From Ampelocalamus luodianensis (taxonomy: Eukaryota > Streptophyta > Magnoliopsida > Poales > Poaceae), in the NCBI GenBank assembly GCA_036346255.1, contig CM070618.1, forward strand, positions 77,758,428 to 77,822,427: a stretch of DNA of 64,000 nt, written 5' to 3'. Below, piece after piece: positions 10,833 through 21,385 of this stretch. Made by a program: the position numbers and the translations under genes. Every line of letters starts with the position of its first letter. Positions within the stretch are counted from its first letter, which is position 1. Below the pieces are notes generated by a model. That model saw only the letters and a program-made list of their open reading frames with translations, was not told the origin of the DNA and did not search any database.

Positions 10833-12581
10833 ATGCATCCGGGGGAGTTCGTTATGGAGGCAATGATGAAGAAACTTGTTATCGAGGGGATCACCTGCAC
10901 AAATATCGTATGGGAGCTAGTGAAGGTGAATGGAAGCTTAGCATGGAGACAGTACATGCAGATTGCCTCCCAGCCCGAGATGACCATTTACGAGAGGTTG
11001 ATGGTGTACGGGAATTTCGTACGCAGGGCGCTCGGAAACCTTGATGATGCTGGGGCCTCGACAAGCAGGCAACCACAGGCGGAGCTTGAAATTGTAGCAC
11101 GGAATGTGCTATCTCAAAGAGAATACTCGCGCATAATTTTATGTGAAATGAGGGGGCGAAATTGTGGTGGTCAGCCCACATTGACTGCCACGAGTATCTA
11201 CCAAACCAGCCTCTCGAGTTGGAGTCCGATGAGGACGCTGACCCAGGCTCAGATGGTAGTGACGAGGACGCATACTAGGCCGATGGTCCAACAGGGGGAA
11301 TTGTGTCATCGGAGGTGCCTTACGTGGCATCGAGACTTGAAGATATCGCAGTGCGATCGCCTGTACTACCACAAGAAGGGTCCCAGTGTGGGTTTGATAC
11401 CGACACCCTCTTAGTTGGGCAGCGCTTCCCTAGCAAGGCGACCACGCAATAAGCTATAGCACAATACGCCTTGTTCATTAGTCGTGTGTACTAAGTGCAC
11501 CGGTCCAGCCCAAGACATTACAGAGTGAAGTGCGTAGTGGAAGGATGCCCTAGCAAGGTCAGCGCTCACCGAGCAAAGATCTCTGGCTCCGTCTTCGTGG
11601 TCAAGGCGGTGACCGACCACACTTGCGAGCTTAGCGAGCCCCTGCGGCAGCATCGGAACGCGACTTCCGTATATGTGGCAAGCCTCATCAGCCACCTAGT
11701 TGCTGAGGACATGTCTGTCTCCGCCAGGATGCTGATGTCAGAAGTCGCCAATCTGGCTGGTTATCCAGTTAAATATAGCAAGGTCCGACGAGCCAACAAG
11801 AAGATCATCGAGTCCATGTATGGGATATATGAAGAGGCATACAACCTTATGCCGAGATTGCTTCACTAGATTGCCTAATGAAACCCCGGCATGTACATAA
11901 ACAATCTTGAAAGTGAAGATGCTGACAGAGGGCCCAACTACTTCATACTGGACCAGGTGTTCTAGGCTTTCGCCTAGGCCGTTGAGGGCCTCAAGTTCTA
12001 TCGTCCTATGCTCACGATGGATGACACTTTCCTCACAGGGAGGTACAAAGGCACCATTCTCATCGCGGGGGCACCCGACGCAAATGACCAGCTTCTCTCG
12101 GTGGCATTTGCCATTGTGGAGAGTGAGAACACATCCAGTTGGTTGTGATTCTTGGCGAACCTGAAGCGGGCGTTGGTGGGAGACCGGCGCAACATATGCC
12201 TTATCACAGACCATAATGCTGGGTTGTTGTCGGCCCTAAACACCATGAAACATGGGACGAAACCCCCACCAGTGGAACGACGTGCAAACCCAATGGTGCA
12301 CAACGCATCTTGCATCGAACCTCTTCATGCGGTTCTGCAATCAAGAAGTTATGAAGACGTTCAAGGCGTTGTGCCTGCGGAATCAGAGGCAGAAGTTTGA
12401 GTCCATCTAGACAGACCTCGAACACTGGATTATGAGGCATACATGGGAGTCCACTTTGGAGGTATTGGAGGGACAACAAGATGTGAGCGAGCAACCCAAG
12501 AGCACCATAAGTTTCTCAAAGTGGATTAATCGTCACGCTCTAGAGTTGGAGTAATGATTCATTCTCTATGACACAGACGGT

Positions 12582-14208
12582 TGTAGGATCAAGGATAACC
12601 GACTAGAGGGGGTGAATAGGAGGTTTTTAAACTTTTAAACAATTTAACGAGATAAGTCAATTAATAACTTAGTCTAAACAAGTTATACTTCTAGCTAAGC
12701 AATACAAGCACAAAGACCAAACTAGAAATATAAATGCGGAAGAGTAAAGACTAGAAATAACCACAATGAGACAACGATGTTTTCTCGTGGTATCGAAGAC
12801 TTACCGGTCTTCACTAGTCCACATTGAGGGAGCTTGAACCAATCAAGCCGGCTCTACGTATTAAGCCTTTCCTCGATCACTATTGGTTGTTCTTCCTCCA
12901 CTCCGGAGATGGTGAACACCAAACCACTCACAATTTAGGCACCGGGCCTCTTCACAATCTTCTTGAAGAGATCACCGTGCAATCACCGCCAAACCATCTA
13001 GGAGTTTGGCAAAACTCCAAGAGTAACAAATCAAGGACCTTCGCTTGACGACACTCAAGTGCAAGAGGATCAACTAGAATGATGAATGCACTTAAATGAG
13101 CTAAACAACCTCCCAATGAGTGAATAAGTAAATTTGAGGAGTTGAAATGATGCACAAGACTCAAAGGATGTTAGATGTGGTCTAGCACCCTGTCCTTGAG
13201 CAGGTGGGGGGGGTATAAATACCACCCACCAAAAAATATAACCGTTGGAGAGGAAGTCCCTAGAAAACAGCGAATCGCGGTACTACCGCCAAGTAAATGC
13301 GGTACTACCGCACTTTACCTACTTGCACAGTAACGGCTAGAAGAGAAGACAATAAATGCACTGACATAGCTGTTAGAAATGCAGAGCGGTACTACCGCCA
13401 CGAACATGCGGTACTACCGCTTTCCGATCATCTGCTTTGAAGGCGGTACTATCGTTCCACGAGAAAAACCAAACTGCATTGCTTCTGGAAAAAACGTACC
13501 GTCGAATAATCAGTACTACCGGGGGTGAGCGGTAGTTCCGCTTTTCAACAGCGGTACTACCGTTATGAGGGATTACACCGAGACACCCAGAAAACATGTT
13601 CTCTGGAAAAAACGTACCGTCACTAAGTCGGTACTACCGGGAGTGTGCGGTAGTTCCGCTTTTCAACAGCGGTACTACCGTTATGAGGATTTGCACCGAG
13701 ACCCAGAAAACATGTTCTCTAGAAAAAACATACCGTCTTTTATGCGGAACGACCGGTGCGATGAGTACCAAGACTACAATCCCGGTTGCCAGGCTGTTCT
13801 CCCAGAGTACCGCGTGAACACGCTGGTACTACCGATTATCTAAACAGTGCAACAGATGCTTTTCATAGGAAAAAATCAATTTCATGCATGATCCTAAATT
13901 GATCCACAAAGCACATGAATGGCTATCAAGTTACTTGGACATGATTCCTCTTAATAGTACGGTATTTATCCTATAATTCGGTCTTCCAACCATATCTCCT
14001 AAGACCGGTAAAAGGTAAAAGATTTTTAATCTACTTGTACCTTGACTTTGAACTAATTTGATCTTCACGATATCCTTTAGCATGCAACTTCACGATCGTA
14101 CTTACCATTTGGACTTAACCTTGCAAATACTCAACAAACACATAAGTCCATTTATCACATATCATCATTAATTACCAAAACCAATTTTTAGGGGCCTAGA
14201 TGCTTTCA
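12582..14208 (+). mobile_element. Solo LTR inserted in the Mutator transposase
   Basis: This 1,627-base segment begins TGTAGGATC and ends GCTTTCA. It is flanked by a perfect 5-bp duplication ACGGT (12577-12581, 14209-14213). Removing it and one duplication rejoins the transposase frame at the DTDG...RYGIM junction. It lacks gag, pol, primer site and a second LTR, so it is best read as a solo LTR left by recombination. Near its start is the head motif GACTAGAGGGGGTGAATAG, shared with the LTR in the NRPB5 intron. Superfamily is uncertain (copia suggested). Confidence 0.85.
13275..13845. repeat. Dispersed GCGGTACTACCGC palindromes
   Basis: Inside the solo LTR the near-palindrome GCGGTACTACCGC and its arms (CGGTACTACCG, GCGGTAGTTCCGC) recur about ten times. 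They lie in a partly tandem arrangement: two copies of a ~115-base block containing ACCGAGAC and GAAAACATGTTCTCT at 13540-13720. The section is non-coding. Confidence 0.75.
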
Positions 14209-14650
14209 ACGGTGCGAGGTACGGGATTATGATGACCAATATGTCAAAGGTGTACAACAGTGTCCTCAAAGATGTGCGGTGCCTCTCTATCACCGCAATC
14301 ATCGAGGAGACATGGACTCACACTATTGATTACTTCGTCAATAGAGCCACTGCAACCAAGCGATAGATGGAAGAAGGCAAACAGTGGTCCAAGAATATGT
14401 AGGGATACATGGACCAGAAGATGCAGAAGACCCAAATGCACGACATCTAGGTGATCGATGGCCTTAGGAGGATGTATGAGATCAGACTTTGGCAGAAATA
14501 TGTCAACAATCATGCCAGGGGGAAAGAAAACAGGCATGCACCCTGGGTGATGTGACGACATGCACCTACAACAAGCTGAAGCTCCTACACAAGCCAAAGA
14601 TGTGAGTTATACACAATTTACAGCCTAGTTACGTTTTTTGCTGTACGATC

Positions 14651-15060
14651 CACTTACATCATGGAATTGCAGGAAATGAATGACTTCGACACTCACCGCC
14701 ACCATAGGCAACCCCAAGACAAGGTGCAGGGGCTATGGCGCTGCGAAGACTAGTTTGCATCCTCCTTCATCCCGATTGCAATAAACCCACGTGTGTATCA
14801 TGTAATGCTTGTAACCGAACCACGCGCGACATGTAAATTGCAAATCACAATGTTTATTCCAAAAAGTCGTCAATTTTATCTATGAAAAGTTACATTGCAA
14901 GTCCATTGGAAATATCCACACTCCTTGTTCTCTGTTTTCATGGGGATATAGCGCAGCAGTACACACATAACATACAAAATATGCATACAAATATAGCACA
15001 ACAAAATATGCATACAAAAATAGCAAAATAAAATCACACAACACGAGATACAAAATGGCT
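14651..15060. other. AT-rich spacer between transposase and PMD fragment
   Basis: This stretch lies between the last transposase-like codons and the stop codon of the convergent PMD fragment. It has repeated phrases AAATATGCATACAAA and ATAGCAAAATAAA at 14975-15035. No gene is seen. Confidence 0.4.
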
Positions 15061-16142
15061 CACTCGTCTGAGTCGCTACTCTCTGCTCGTTGTGTCTGCG
15101 TCCGTGTCCTCATTTGGTGTCGAGCATGTCCTGTGGGATACGTCAGCCGGTCCGGAGAGCGCGTATCAGATCAGAGGGAGTACAGAGACCACTGAGTGAG
15201 CGGAGGTGCACCAGTAAGCTGACTCGGGCCCAACTGAGTTTGTGCAGCATCAATGTCGTCCTGCTGAGACATGCCGAACCGGGGGCCACCTGTAATGATG
15301 TCGTGAATGAAGGATTCCATAATTCCACTCACGAATTGTCCACCCCCAAGGTACGCTATCTGCAACTCTAATCGTACAGAGGAACTCTGGCCTTGAATGT
15401 ACGGTGTGCCAGTGACCCCGGAAGAGCTCTGCCCTATGTACGGTACTCTGTACTGGTCAACATACAACATGGGTGGGTGCCCTGGGTGCCATGGTCCAAA
15501 CCCTAGCGCCGTGTACTACTCTTTGGCAAGAGTTGGGAGGCTCGTATCCTCATCAGTGGACGTAAACTGGCCATCACACCCACGGTCAACTGAAGGGTCC
15601 AAGACAGAACGATGTTAGTTAAAATAAATACTATGGACGTAAACTGAGAATCTCGTACATCCCGGATGTGTAGTGCGGATGATCGAGGGGGAGCGTCAGT
15701 CTATGTACAGGGTGCGGACGGCAAAAGTGATGTATCCCGACAGACCTGCAGTGGGTGCAGTGGGAAAACGACATGATGTTAGTGGAACGTAAGGCATAAC
15801 AAAAAAAAACTGAACATAGATTTGTACATAACTTACCTCTCTGCCGATCTGGCCCGCGGATGACCGACGGGGAGCGCTACGATGCCAGTCGGTCTCACTG
15901 GGTCGTGATGACCTAGCAGGTGAGCACGCCCCCCCACTTGGTGCCCGATGTGCTGGACGTTGCCCCTTGAACGACCGCAGCTCATGTTCTTTATTACGTT
16001 CTTCGATTCTACGAAGATGTACTTCGAAGTGCTTAGCAGCCCTAGTACTGTGTGCTCTGGGCTGCGGATGATGATGTCCGATGCGCTGCAGCCGCTCCAA
16101 CTGAAGTGAGAGACAAAACAGATTCAGTAACAAAGAGTACAA
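15061..16142 (-). pseudogene. C-terminal part of a PMD-family gene (tentative)
   Basis: On the minus strand a reading block at 16142-15790 contains RLQRIGHHHPQPRAHSTRAA and FEVHLRRIEERNKEHELRSF. A second at 15470-15171 contains GGGQFVSGIMESFIHDIITGG. An acidic end, AESSDSDE, is followed by a stop at 15061-15063. The charged helix and acidic tail resemble C-terminal regions of grass plant-mobile-domain (PMD) proteins carried by MULEs, but there is no catalytic or PMD core here to prove it. It lies tail-to-tail with the MuDR transposase on its left, an arrangement that would fit one MULE carrying both genes. The upstream part is cut off before the second MULE. Confidence 0.4.
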
Positions 16143-16509
16143 ATATCATCAATGAAACGACTAGAGGTTGTAAGTGTCTTACGGTGTCGTCACAATGCTA
16201 CGTCGCGAAGTGTTGTGATGATCGAACTAGTGGCAGAGGCTCTCCTATATTGGTCCTTTTTTCTACATAAAAGTTCATGCTCGGTATTATCAAGTGTTTA
16301 GGTACAACACAATTGGAATTTTCAGTCTTGATTATCTACTTGCTATGTATGCCAAAAAAAACTTAGGAGTACCCAATTTTCTAGCTTTCGGCTATTTTCT
16401 ATTCTGGTTAGGCGGTCTTTGGTACATTAAATTCCTGCTCTTTGCCCTGTTATGTTATGAGGCCTCCATTATAGATAGATCATTATATGTAGTTTATTCC
16501 TTAGGATAG
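16143..16509. other. Unassigned stretch left of the PMD-MULE
   Basis: One plus-strand frame (16294-16509) is hydrophobic and has no known family. The phrase CCATTATAGATAGATCAT near 16466 recurs with one change near 23626, on the other side of the two insertions that follow. No RNA gene or promoter was recognised. Confidence 0.3.
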
Positions 16510-16518
16510 TTAAATTAT

Positions 16519-16790
16519 GAATTTTTTAAAATAATCTTTTTTATTCGGAATTACAGAAATAATACCACTTAATTTTTTTTCATAAATAATCCTGTGTCGT
16601 CGTACGGTTGGGCGACTTGGGATAGTCGCCCAACCAGAGTGCGACACATGTGAGATTCGCTGAATGGAAAGGCGATTTATCATCGTCGCTTAATGGATCC
16701 GCGACTTCACACTTGTCGCCCAACCACCGAGCGACTTTACTAGTTGCTCAACCACTAGGCGATTTTAGGTCCTAATTATACTATTCATCA
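16519..16790 (+). repeat. Left terminal inverted repeat of the MULE
   Basis: This is the partner of 21075-21371 in inverse orientation. After about 100 AT-rich bases it carries repeated GC-rich words (GTCGCCCAACC, GCGACTT, GGCGATTT) that recur several times in both arms and may be transposase-binding subterminal repeats (inference). Confidence 0.85.
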
Positions 16791-17719
16791 GATCCGATTG
16801 GAATAATTGTGTTATAATACATATCACATTTCGCATGTATTACATTAGCAAATCTTTTTGTATATTGGTCTTTCTTAGAAAATAAAATTATAGTGTTAAG
16901 GTTGATTGGTCAGTTTGTTATTTTCATAGAATATCAAGGATACGAAATTTGTCAGACTCGCAATAACATTTTATGATCGTCGTATATCGTTGTAGTGCGC
17001 TAGTTTTCTGAAGAATTTTATGAGGACGATTGAGATAGTATTGAGTCGTAAGTATGAAGGTAAGTGATATTGCAATATGCCAGGAGGTTCATACACAGGG
17101 GAAAACTTTGGAGAAATAACGCAACGATAACAACATAACAGTTGATCCAACAAAAGGGGTTACATGGCACACAAGCTAACGAAGTGCTCGTACACACGTG
17201 TGACCTGTAGGAGCACGCAACTCCATCTCCTGATCAGAGTACGGCTCCCAGCGCACGTCGTCGGCGGTAAGGTGGTCCAGCTGCTCCACGAAGTGCTCAT
17301 ACACACGTGTGACCTGCACGTGTGCGTACTGTGCCTGCAAGCCAGAATAATAGTTATAAAGGATGACCCGTAATACATGTGTAGTGAAGATGTAGGAGAG
17401 TACGTACCCGTCTACAACACCAAAGGGACCCTACGGTCGGACGATCGACCGCATTCCCATGGTACATGTCCGCGCCATACGGATTGGAGTCAACCAGCAT
17501 GGGCTGTCCAAGAAAAGAAGCGCTCGAACGACCACAACTGCAGCAGGAGGGGGCAACTTGTCAAGATAGATGACGGCCTCGTCCTACAGCACGCATCACA
17601 CATGCCGCGGTACGTCGCGGCAAGTACGGCAAATCCCCAGCTGATCTGCAGCTCCTCGCCGTCGACGATGGCCCTCGCGTAGCCCACGAGGCGGGCATCG
17701 ACAGAGTCATCGTGGTTGC

Positions 17720-19310
17720 TGTTGGAAATATGCCTTAGAGGCAATCATAGAGATGATTATATTACATTATGTTCATAACATTGGATAATGTGTTATCTTG
17801 TTCCTAGAATTATATCGTTAATATTTGTCATCACATATGTGACTTGATTGTGAAACTCTGTATTTCTGCGATAATTATTCTTAAACATTCCCTAGTCGGA
17901 AACATATGAGGACACATATGAATAGACTAGCATATGTATTGCTTGATGACCATGTTTCACAGGTCATAGATATGGAGATATCAAATCAATAATATGGACA
18001 CATGTTAGAGAACATGGTGTTGGATAAGACCCACCTTGAGACACTATTGAGATTGTTATGATTCTATGTGTCGCTAGTTGGTCCCAAGCAATGATGATGT
18101 ATAATCCTTAGACCTGAGATCAGCATGGTTTCCTACATGTGTAATGGCACTCTTAGGGGTTACCAAGCGCTACTCCGTAACTGGGTAGTTATAAAGGTAG
18201 CTTTCGGGTATGCTATGAAACATGCGGAGGAATGTGACTGGTCGGATATGAGATTTGTCCCTCCTAACATAACAGGAGAGATGTCTCTGGGCCCCTCGTT
18301 GTGGTCGAATAAAGAAAGTGCATGGCCATGCCACTAGTGGTCGAAGTGTCGACCACATGAAGTTATTCGACACTTGATCGAGAAAATTTTGAACAGTCCA
18401 TGGATGACATGTTATCTCACCTGGAGTTCAACCAAATGTCGTGAGGCAAAGGGAGAACACACAAGCAGGTCGTTAAGTTCCCGAAGTCGTAGACTGGTCG
18501 AAGTCGTATGGAGATGCGACCTAGTCGAAGACTACTCGAACATAATCACCAACTAGTTGTAAGGAGTTGCAAACTGGTCGTAGTTAGGTACTAACTGGTC
18601 GTAAAGAGTTACGAACTGGTTGTAACTAATTATGAACTGGTCGTGACTAAGTACGAGCTGGTCGTAAGTGATAAGGACCTGGTCGTAGATCATATTGCAT
18701 TAAGGTTCGTCCGAAATATTCTCTGTGTGTTCGGGAATCGTTATGTGCTGCTAGGTACCGCTGATGACTCGTGATTGGGAAAGAGTTTCCGAGTCACAAC
18801 CGATTACACACGAACCTATAGGGTAACACACTTAAAGGGCTAGGATTTGATTTGGATGGAGATCCGAATTCTTATAGGCCACGAGTTCCTAATGAGCCAA
18901 ATGTTGAGGACCCAATATGGATGCCTATATATAGAGAGGCGGTGGAATGGGGTATGATTGATCAATCTTTCTGGAAGAAATCTCGAAACCCTAATAGCCA
19001 CGCTCTCCTCAACCACGCCGCCGGTGCTAGCACTCCTACGCGTGGTGTCCCTGCCCCGTACATGTGGATACCTTGGAGGTGTTGTTGCGAAGCATCAGCA
19101 CTAGGACGATCTGCGACTCACGACGTTCATTGGAGTAGGAGGAGAAGGCGCGTGGCAAGTACGACTACGACTGCTTCAACTCGCTACATCGACTCTACTT
19201 CCGCTACAAGTCGGCGCGTCTAGTGGTAATCTCGTGATCTATTACTAGCGGAGGTTCCTTGGTTGCGCGGTAAAATTTTTTTGTTTGTGCTATCGTAACC
19301 TTCCCGCGAT
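17720..19310 (+). mobile_element. BARE/RIRE1-like copia LTR inside the PMD gene
   Basis: The segment begins TGTTGGAAATATGCC, the typical head of grass BARE/Angela/RIRE1 LTRs. It contains a TATA box (CTATATATAG near 18926) and ends with BARE-LTR-like sequence (TTGCGCGGTAAAATTTTTTT near 19262). PMD coding sequence stands on both sides. The right edge is approximate: no clear CA end or copy of the left flank GTTGC was found. With no internal region or second LTR it is probably a solo or truncated LTR. Confidence 0.65.
18545..18700. repeat. ACTGGTCGTAA repeats in the BARE-like LTR
   Basis: About six to seven imperfect copies of a ~20-24 base unit with the core AACTGGTCGTAA and the linker AGTTACG are present. 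They lie upstream of the LTR TATA box and so occupy the U3 enhancer position. Confidence 0.6.
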
Positions 19311-20739
19311 CCTTCGATTCCGGTAAACAGACTAACCAAGAGCCACAGCAGTGCGCCGAGGTGCCATGACACCGCCGCGCGATGGTGTGGGGCCATCTGC
19401 TCGACCTACGCACAAACGAATAATTAGTACGCCCGTCATACGGCTAGGATGGTGCATCTCTAAACATATAAAATATAAATCATACGTACCTGGAACTGCG
19501 AAAGCCACCATAGGGGCTGGCCATGCCGCTGTCACACCGAGAAGTCAAAGTACGGTGGCGCGGCCTCCGCCCCAAGAACACCCTGAAACCTGCCCAGCAG
19601 GGCGTCACACTAGTTGACAGGCGCGTCCAGCGGGAATACAGTGGCTCCGGCGATAGGCAGGCCGAGCAGCATCGCGACATCCTGCAAAGTAGGGGCCATC
19701 TCCCCAAATGGGAGGTGGAAGGTGTGCGTCTCGGGCCGCCACTGGTCCACTAGGGCTGTCAGGACCGACCGGTCAAACGGGGACCATCGTGACCGCTCCA
19801 GACCGACCTGGACCTCCCCGTCGTCCTCGGCCGGAGCGCCATCCTCTTCGGTGACCTCCACCATCCGCGCGAGAGGTAGAACGCCGACATGACTCAGCCT
19901 GCAAAGCACGAAGAAGTAAGTACATAGCGGGCATATGACATAAAACAAGTGGAACAGCTCGCGGACAAACCTCTCTACCCAGCGTGGGTCTAGTCTCCAA
20001 GCCTGTCGGTGTGTCCACGTACGAACCACCCCCAAGTAAGCCACGTCGTCCCCACGACCCGGATGCGGGACACGATGGCTCGCGCGGTGCTACGCATCGA
20101 CCAACCAGTCCAGTAGGCCGAAATGCCAGTCCGAACCACCAGGGTCGTGAGCCATACCTGTGAATTAATAAATTAAAACCATTAATATTATTGAGCATTT
20201 AAATTATATTCCAATGGCAAATAAAACATAAACAATATGCTCAAACACAGTGCTAATATATATACAATTTCATGAAACCCAAGTGGTAAACACGTAATTT
20301 TCCCTACAAAAGGTTATATTACGTTAACACCTGTACCGGTTGTTATGCATTGCAAAATATTAAAAACATCGTCGTTACCATGTATATTTCTAATGGGTGA
20401 AGCTTTACGGAAAAATTCAAAATTTCACATATTTCAAAATCCTACGGGTTCGAAACCATGTATCTGTGCCTTTTGTCTTAGTATTTCATAATTCCTTAAT
20501 CCAACCAAAATTATAAAGTAAATGTTATCATTTTTTTATTGTGCAAATAAATACATATATTTAACATTCCATAAACTAGCATTTGCGAATGCACGGGTTA
20601 TCGACGTGTTTTTATAATAGAAAAATAACACGTTATCATTCATCAGGCTGGACGAAATTAGCGCAGCACGCGGAATAGCACAACTAAATTTATTTTCACC
20701 GACTAATTTTTCCTCTATACAAACTACTGAACTAATTGT

Positions 20740-20897
20740 ATTAATCATGCTATCCCTAAACATGTGCTAACAATATGTTACTACACAGGATGTTGCTTGC
20801 TAACCTACAATGGTTAGTAATTAATCATGCTATCTCTAAATATTTGCTAATAATCTATCACTACACATGACGTTGATTGCTAACCTACCATGGTTTA
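20740..20897. repeat. Two-copy tandem repeat of about 80 bp
   Basis: Two neighbouring copies share TTAATCATGCTATC, TTGCTAA or GTGCTAA, ACTACACA and GCTAACCTAC. They lie in the MULE interior between the PMD start codon and the right inverted repeat, in its presumed promoter or leader. Confidence 0.6.
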
Positions 20898-21074
20898 AAG
20901 AATATACTTGTATAAAACAATACTATAAACTCACCGTCGTGGTCGTCGATGCGTAGCGAAGAACCTCTTTTCTCCTCTTCTTCTTCCTCCCCTCCTCTTT
21001 TCTCCTCTCCTTCTGCTCTCTTTCTTTTCTTTGCCTCGGCTCGGCTCGCTCAACCGAATGACGACTCTTCACCG

Positions 21075-21371
21075 TGCGCGCGGTTTTAAAGCCACGCTAA
21101 GTCGCCATACGATTGTGCGACTTGGGTCTAGGTGAAACATAGTCGCCAAACCGTATGACACCTAGAGTCATATCGCCAAACCATTAAGCGACAATGCCTC
21201 GGACGGTGAAATCGCCGTTCCATTGACCGATTCGCACATTTGTCGCACTCTGGTTGGGCGACTATACCAAGTCGCCCAACTGTACGGCGACACGAGGTTA
21301 TTTATGTAAAAAAAATTAAGTGGTATTATTTCTGTAATTCCGAATAAAAAAAGATTATTTCAAAAAAATCA
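21075..21371 (-). repeat. Right terminal inverted repeat of the MULE
   Basis: This is the inverse partner of 16519-16790. A pyrimidine-rich tract (CTCCTCTTCTTCTTCCTCC at about 20968-21030) lies just inside it and may be the leader of the PMD transcript. Confidence 0.85.
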
Positions 21372-21385
21372 TTAAATTATTCTAC

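Larger units (their letters stand above)
10833..14650 (+). pseudogene. MuDR-type transposase, broken and interrupted
   Basis: The N-terminal part (10833-11414) reads FVMEAMMKKLVIEGITCTNI with a long variable region. A second block (11495-11869) has the MuDR DNA-binding signature KCVVEGCPSKVSAH...DHTCEL. The MULE catalytic domain follows at about 11990-12260: LTMDDTFLTGRYKGTILIA, AFAIVESENTSSW, LVGDRRNICLITDH. In-frame stops occur, for example after SSWL. The block near 12560-12580 (DTDG) is split by a solo LTR, and the frame resumes at 14214 with RYGIMMTNMSKVYN, then YFVNRATATKR and RRMYEI. No clear SWIM zinc knuckle was found. The protein would be a Mutator-like element transposase acting in the nucleus. 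This copy is inactive. Confidence 0.85.
17170..20155 (-). pseudogene. Plant mobile domain (PMD) gene, broken
   Basis: The frame starts at the ATG 20155-20153 (MAHDPGGSDW...LLDWLVDA, then a stop). It continues with YLGVVRTWTHRQAWRLDPRW, and after an intron-like gap LARMVEVTEEDG. The PMD core follows: LTALVDQWRPETHTFHLPFG and EMAPTLQDVAMLLGLPIAG (19900-19630). Further pieces are LGALLWLLVSLFT (about 19370-19325), then across a nested LTR DARLVGYARAIVDGEEL, FAVLAATYRGMCDA and LTSCPLLLQLWSFERF (17710-17510). The last is LDHLTADDVRWEPYS (17300-17230). These are hallmarks of the PF10536-type plant mobile domain, also annotated as aminotransferase-like or Ser/Thr phosphatase 7 long-form homologues, and found both in MULEs and in silencing-related host proteins. 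Stops and the LTR insertion make it non-functional. No C-terminal end lies within this element. Confidence 0.8.
16519..21371. mobile_element. Mutator-like element carrying a PMD gene
   Basis: Long inverted repeats face each other: the left one starts GAATTTTTTAAAATAATC at 16519 and the right one, read inward, starts TGATTTTTTTGAAATAATC at 21371. They match through TATTCGGAATTACAGAAAT, GTTGGGCGACTTGG and TCGCCCAACCAGAGTGCGAC, over about 150-250 bases. A perfect 9-bp duplication TTAAATTAT lies at 16510-16518 and 21372-21380, as expected for Mutator. The cargo is a broken PMD gene on the minus strand and a nested BARE-like LTR. There is no transposase inside, so it depended on one supplied elsewhere. 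Confidence 0.9.

Noticed and set aside
10718..11044. Independent gene next to the Mutator transposase
   Set aside because: It is an alternate frame of the transposase N-terminal region; the overlapping frame at 10833 is the one that fits.
16294..16509. Hydrophobic 71-codon frame suggesting a membrane protein
   Set aside because: Short, AT-rich and without a recognisable family; not enough to call a gene.
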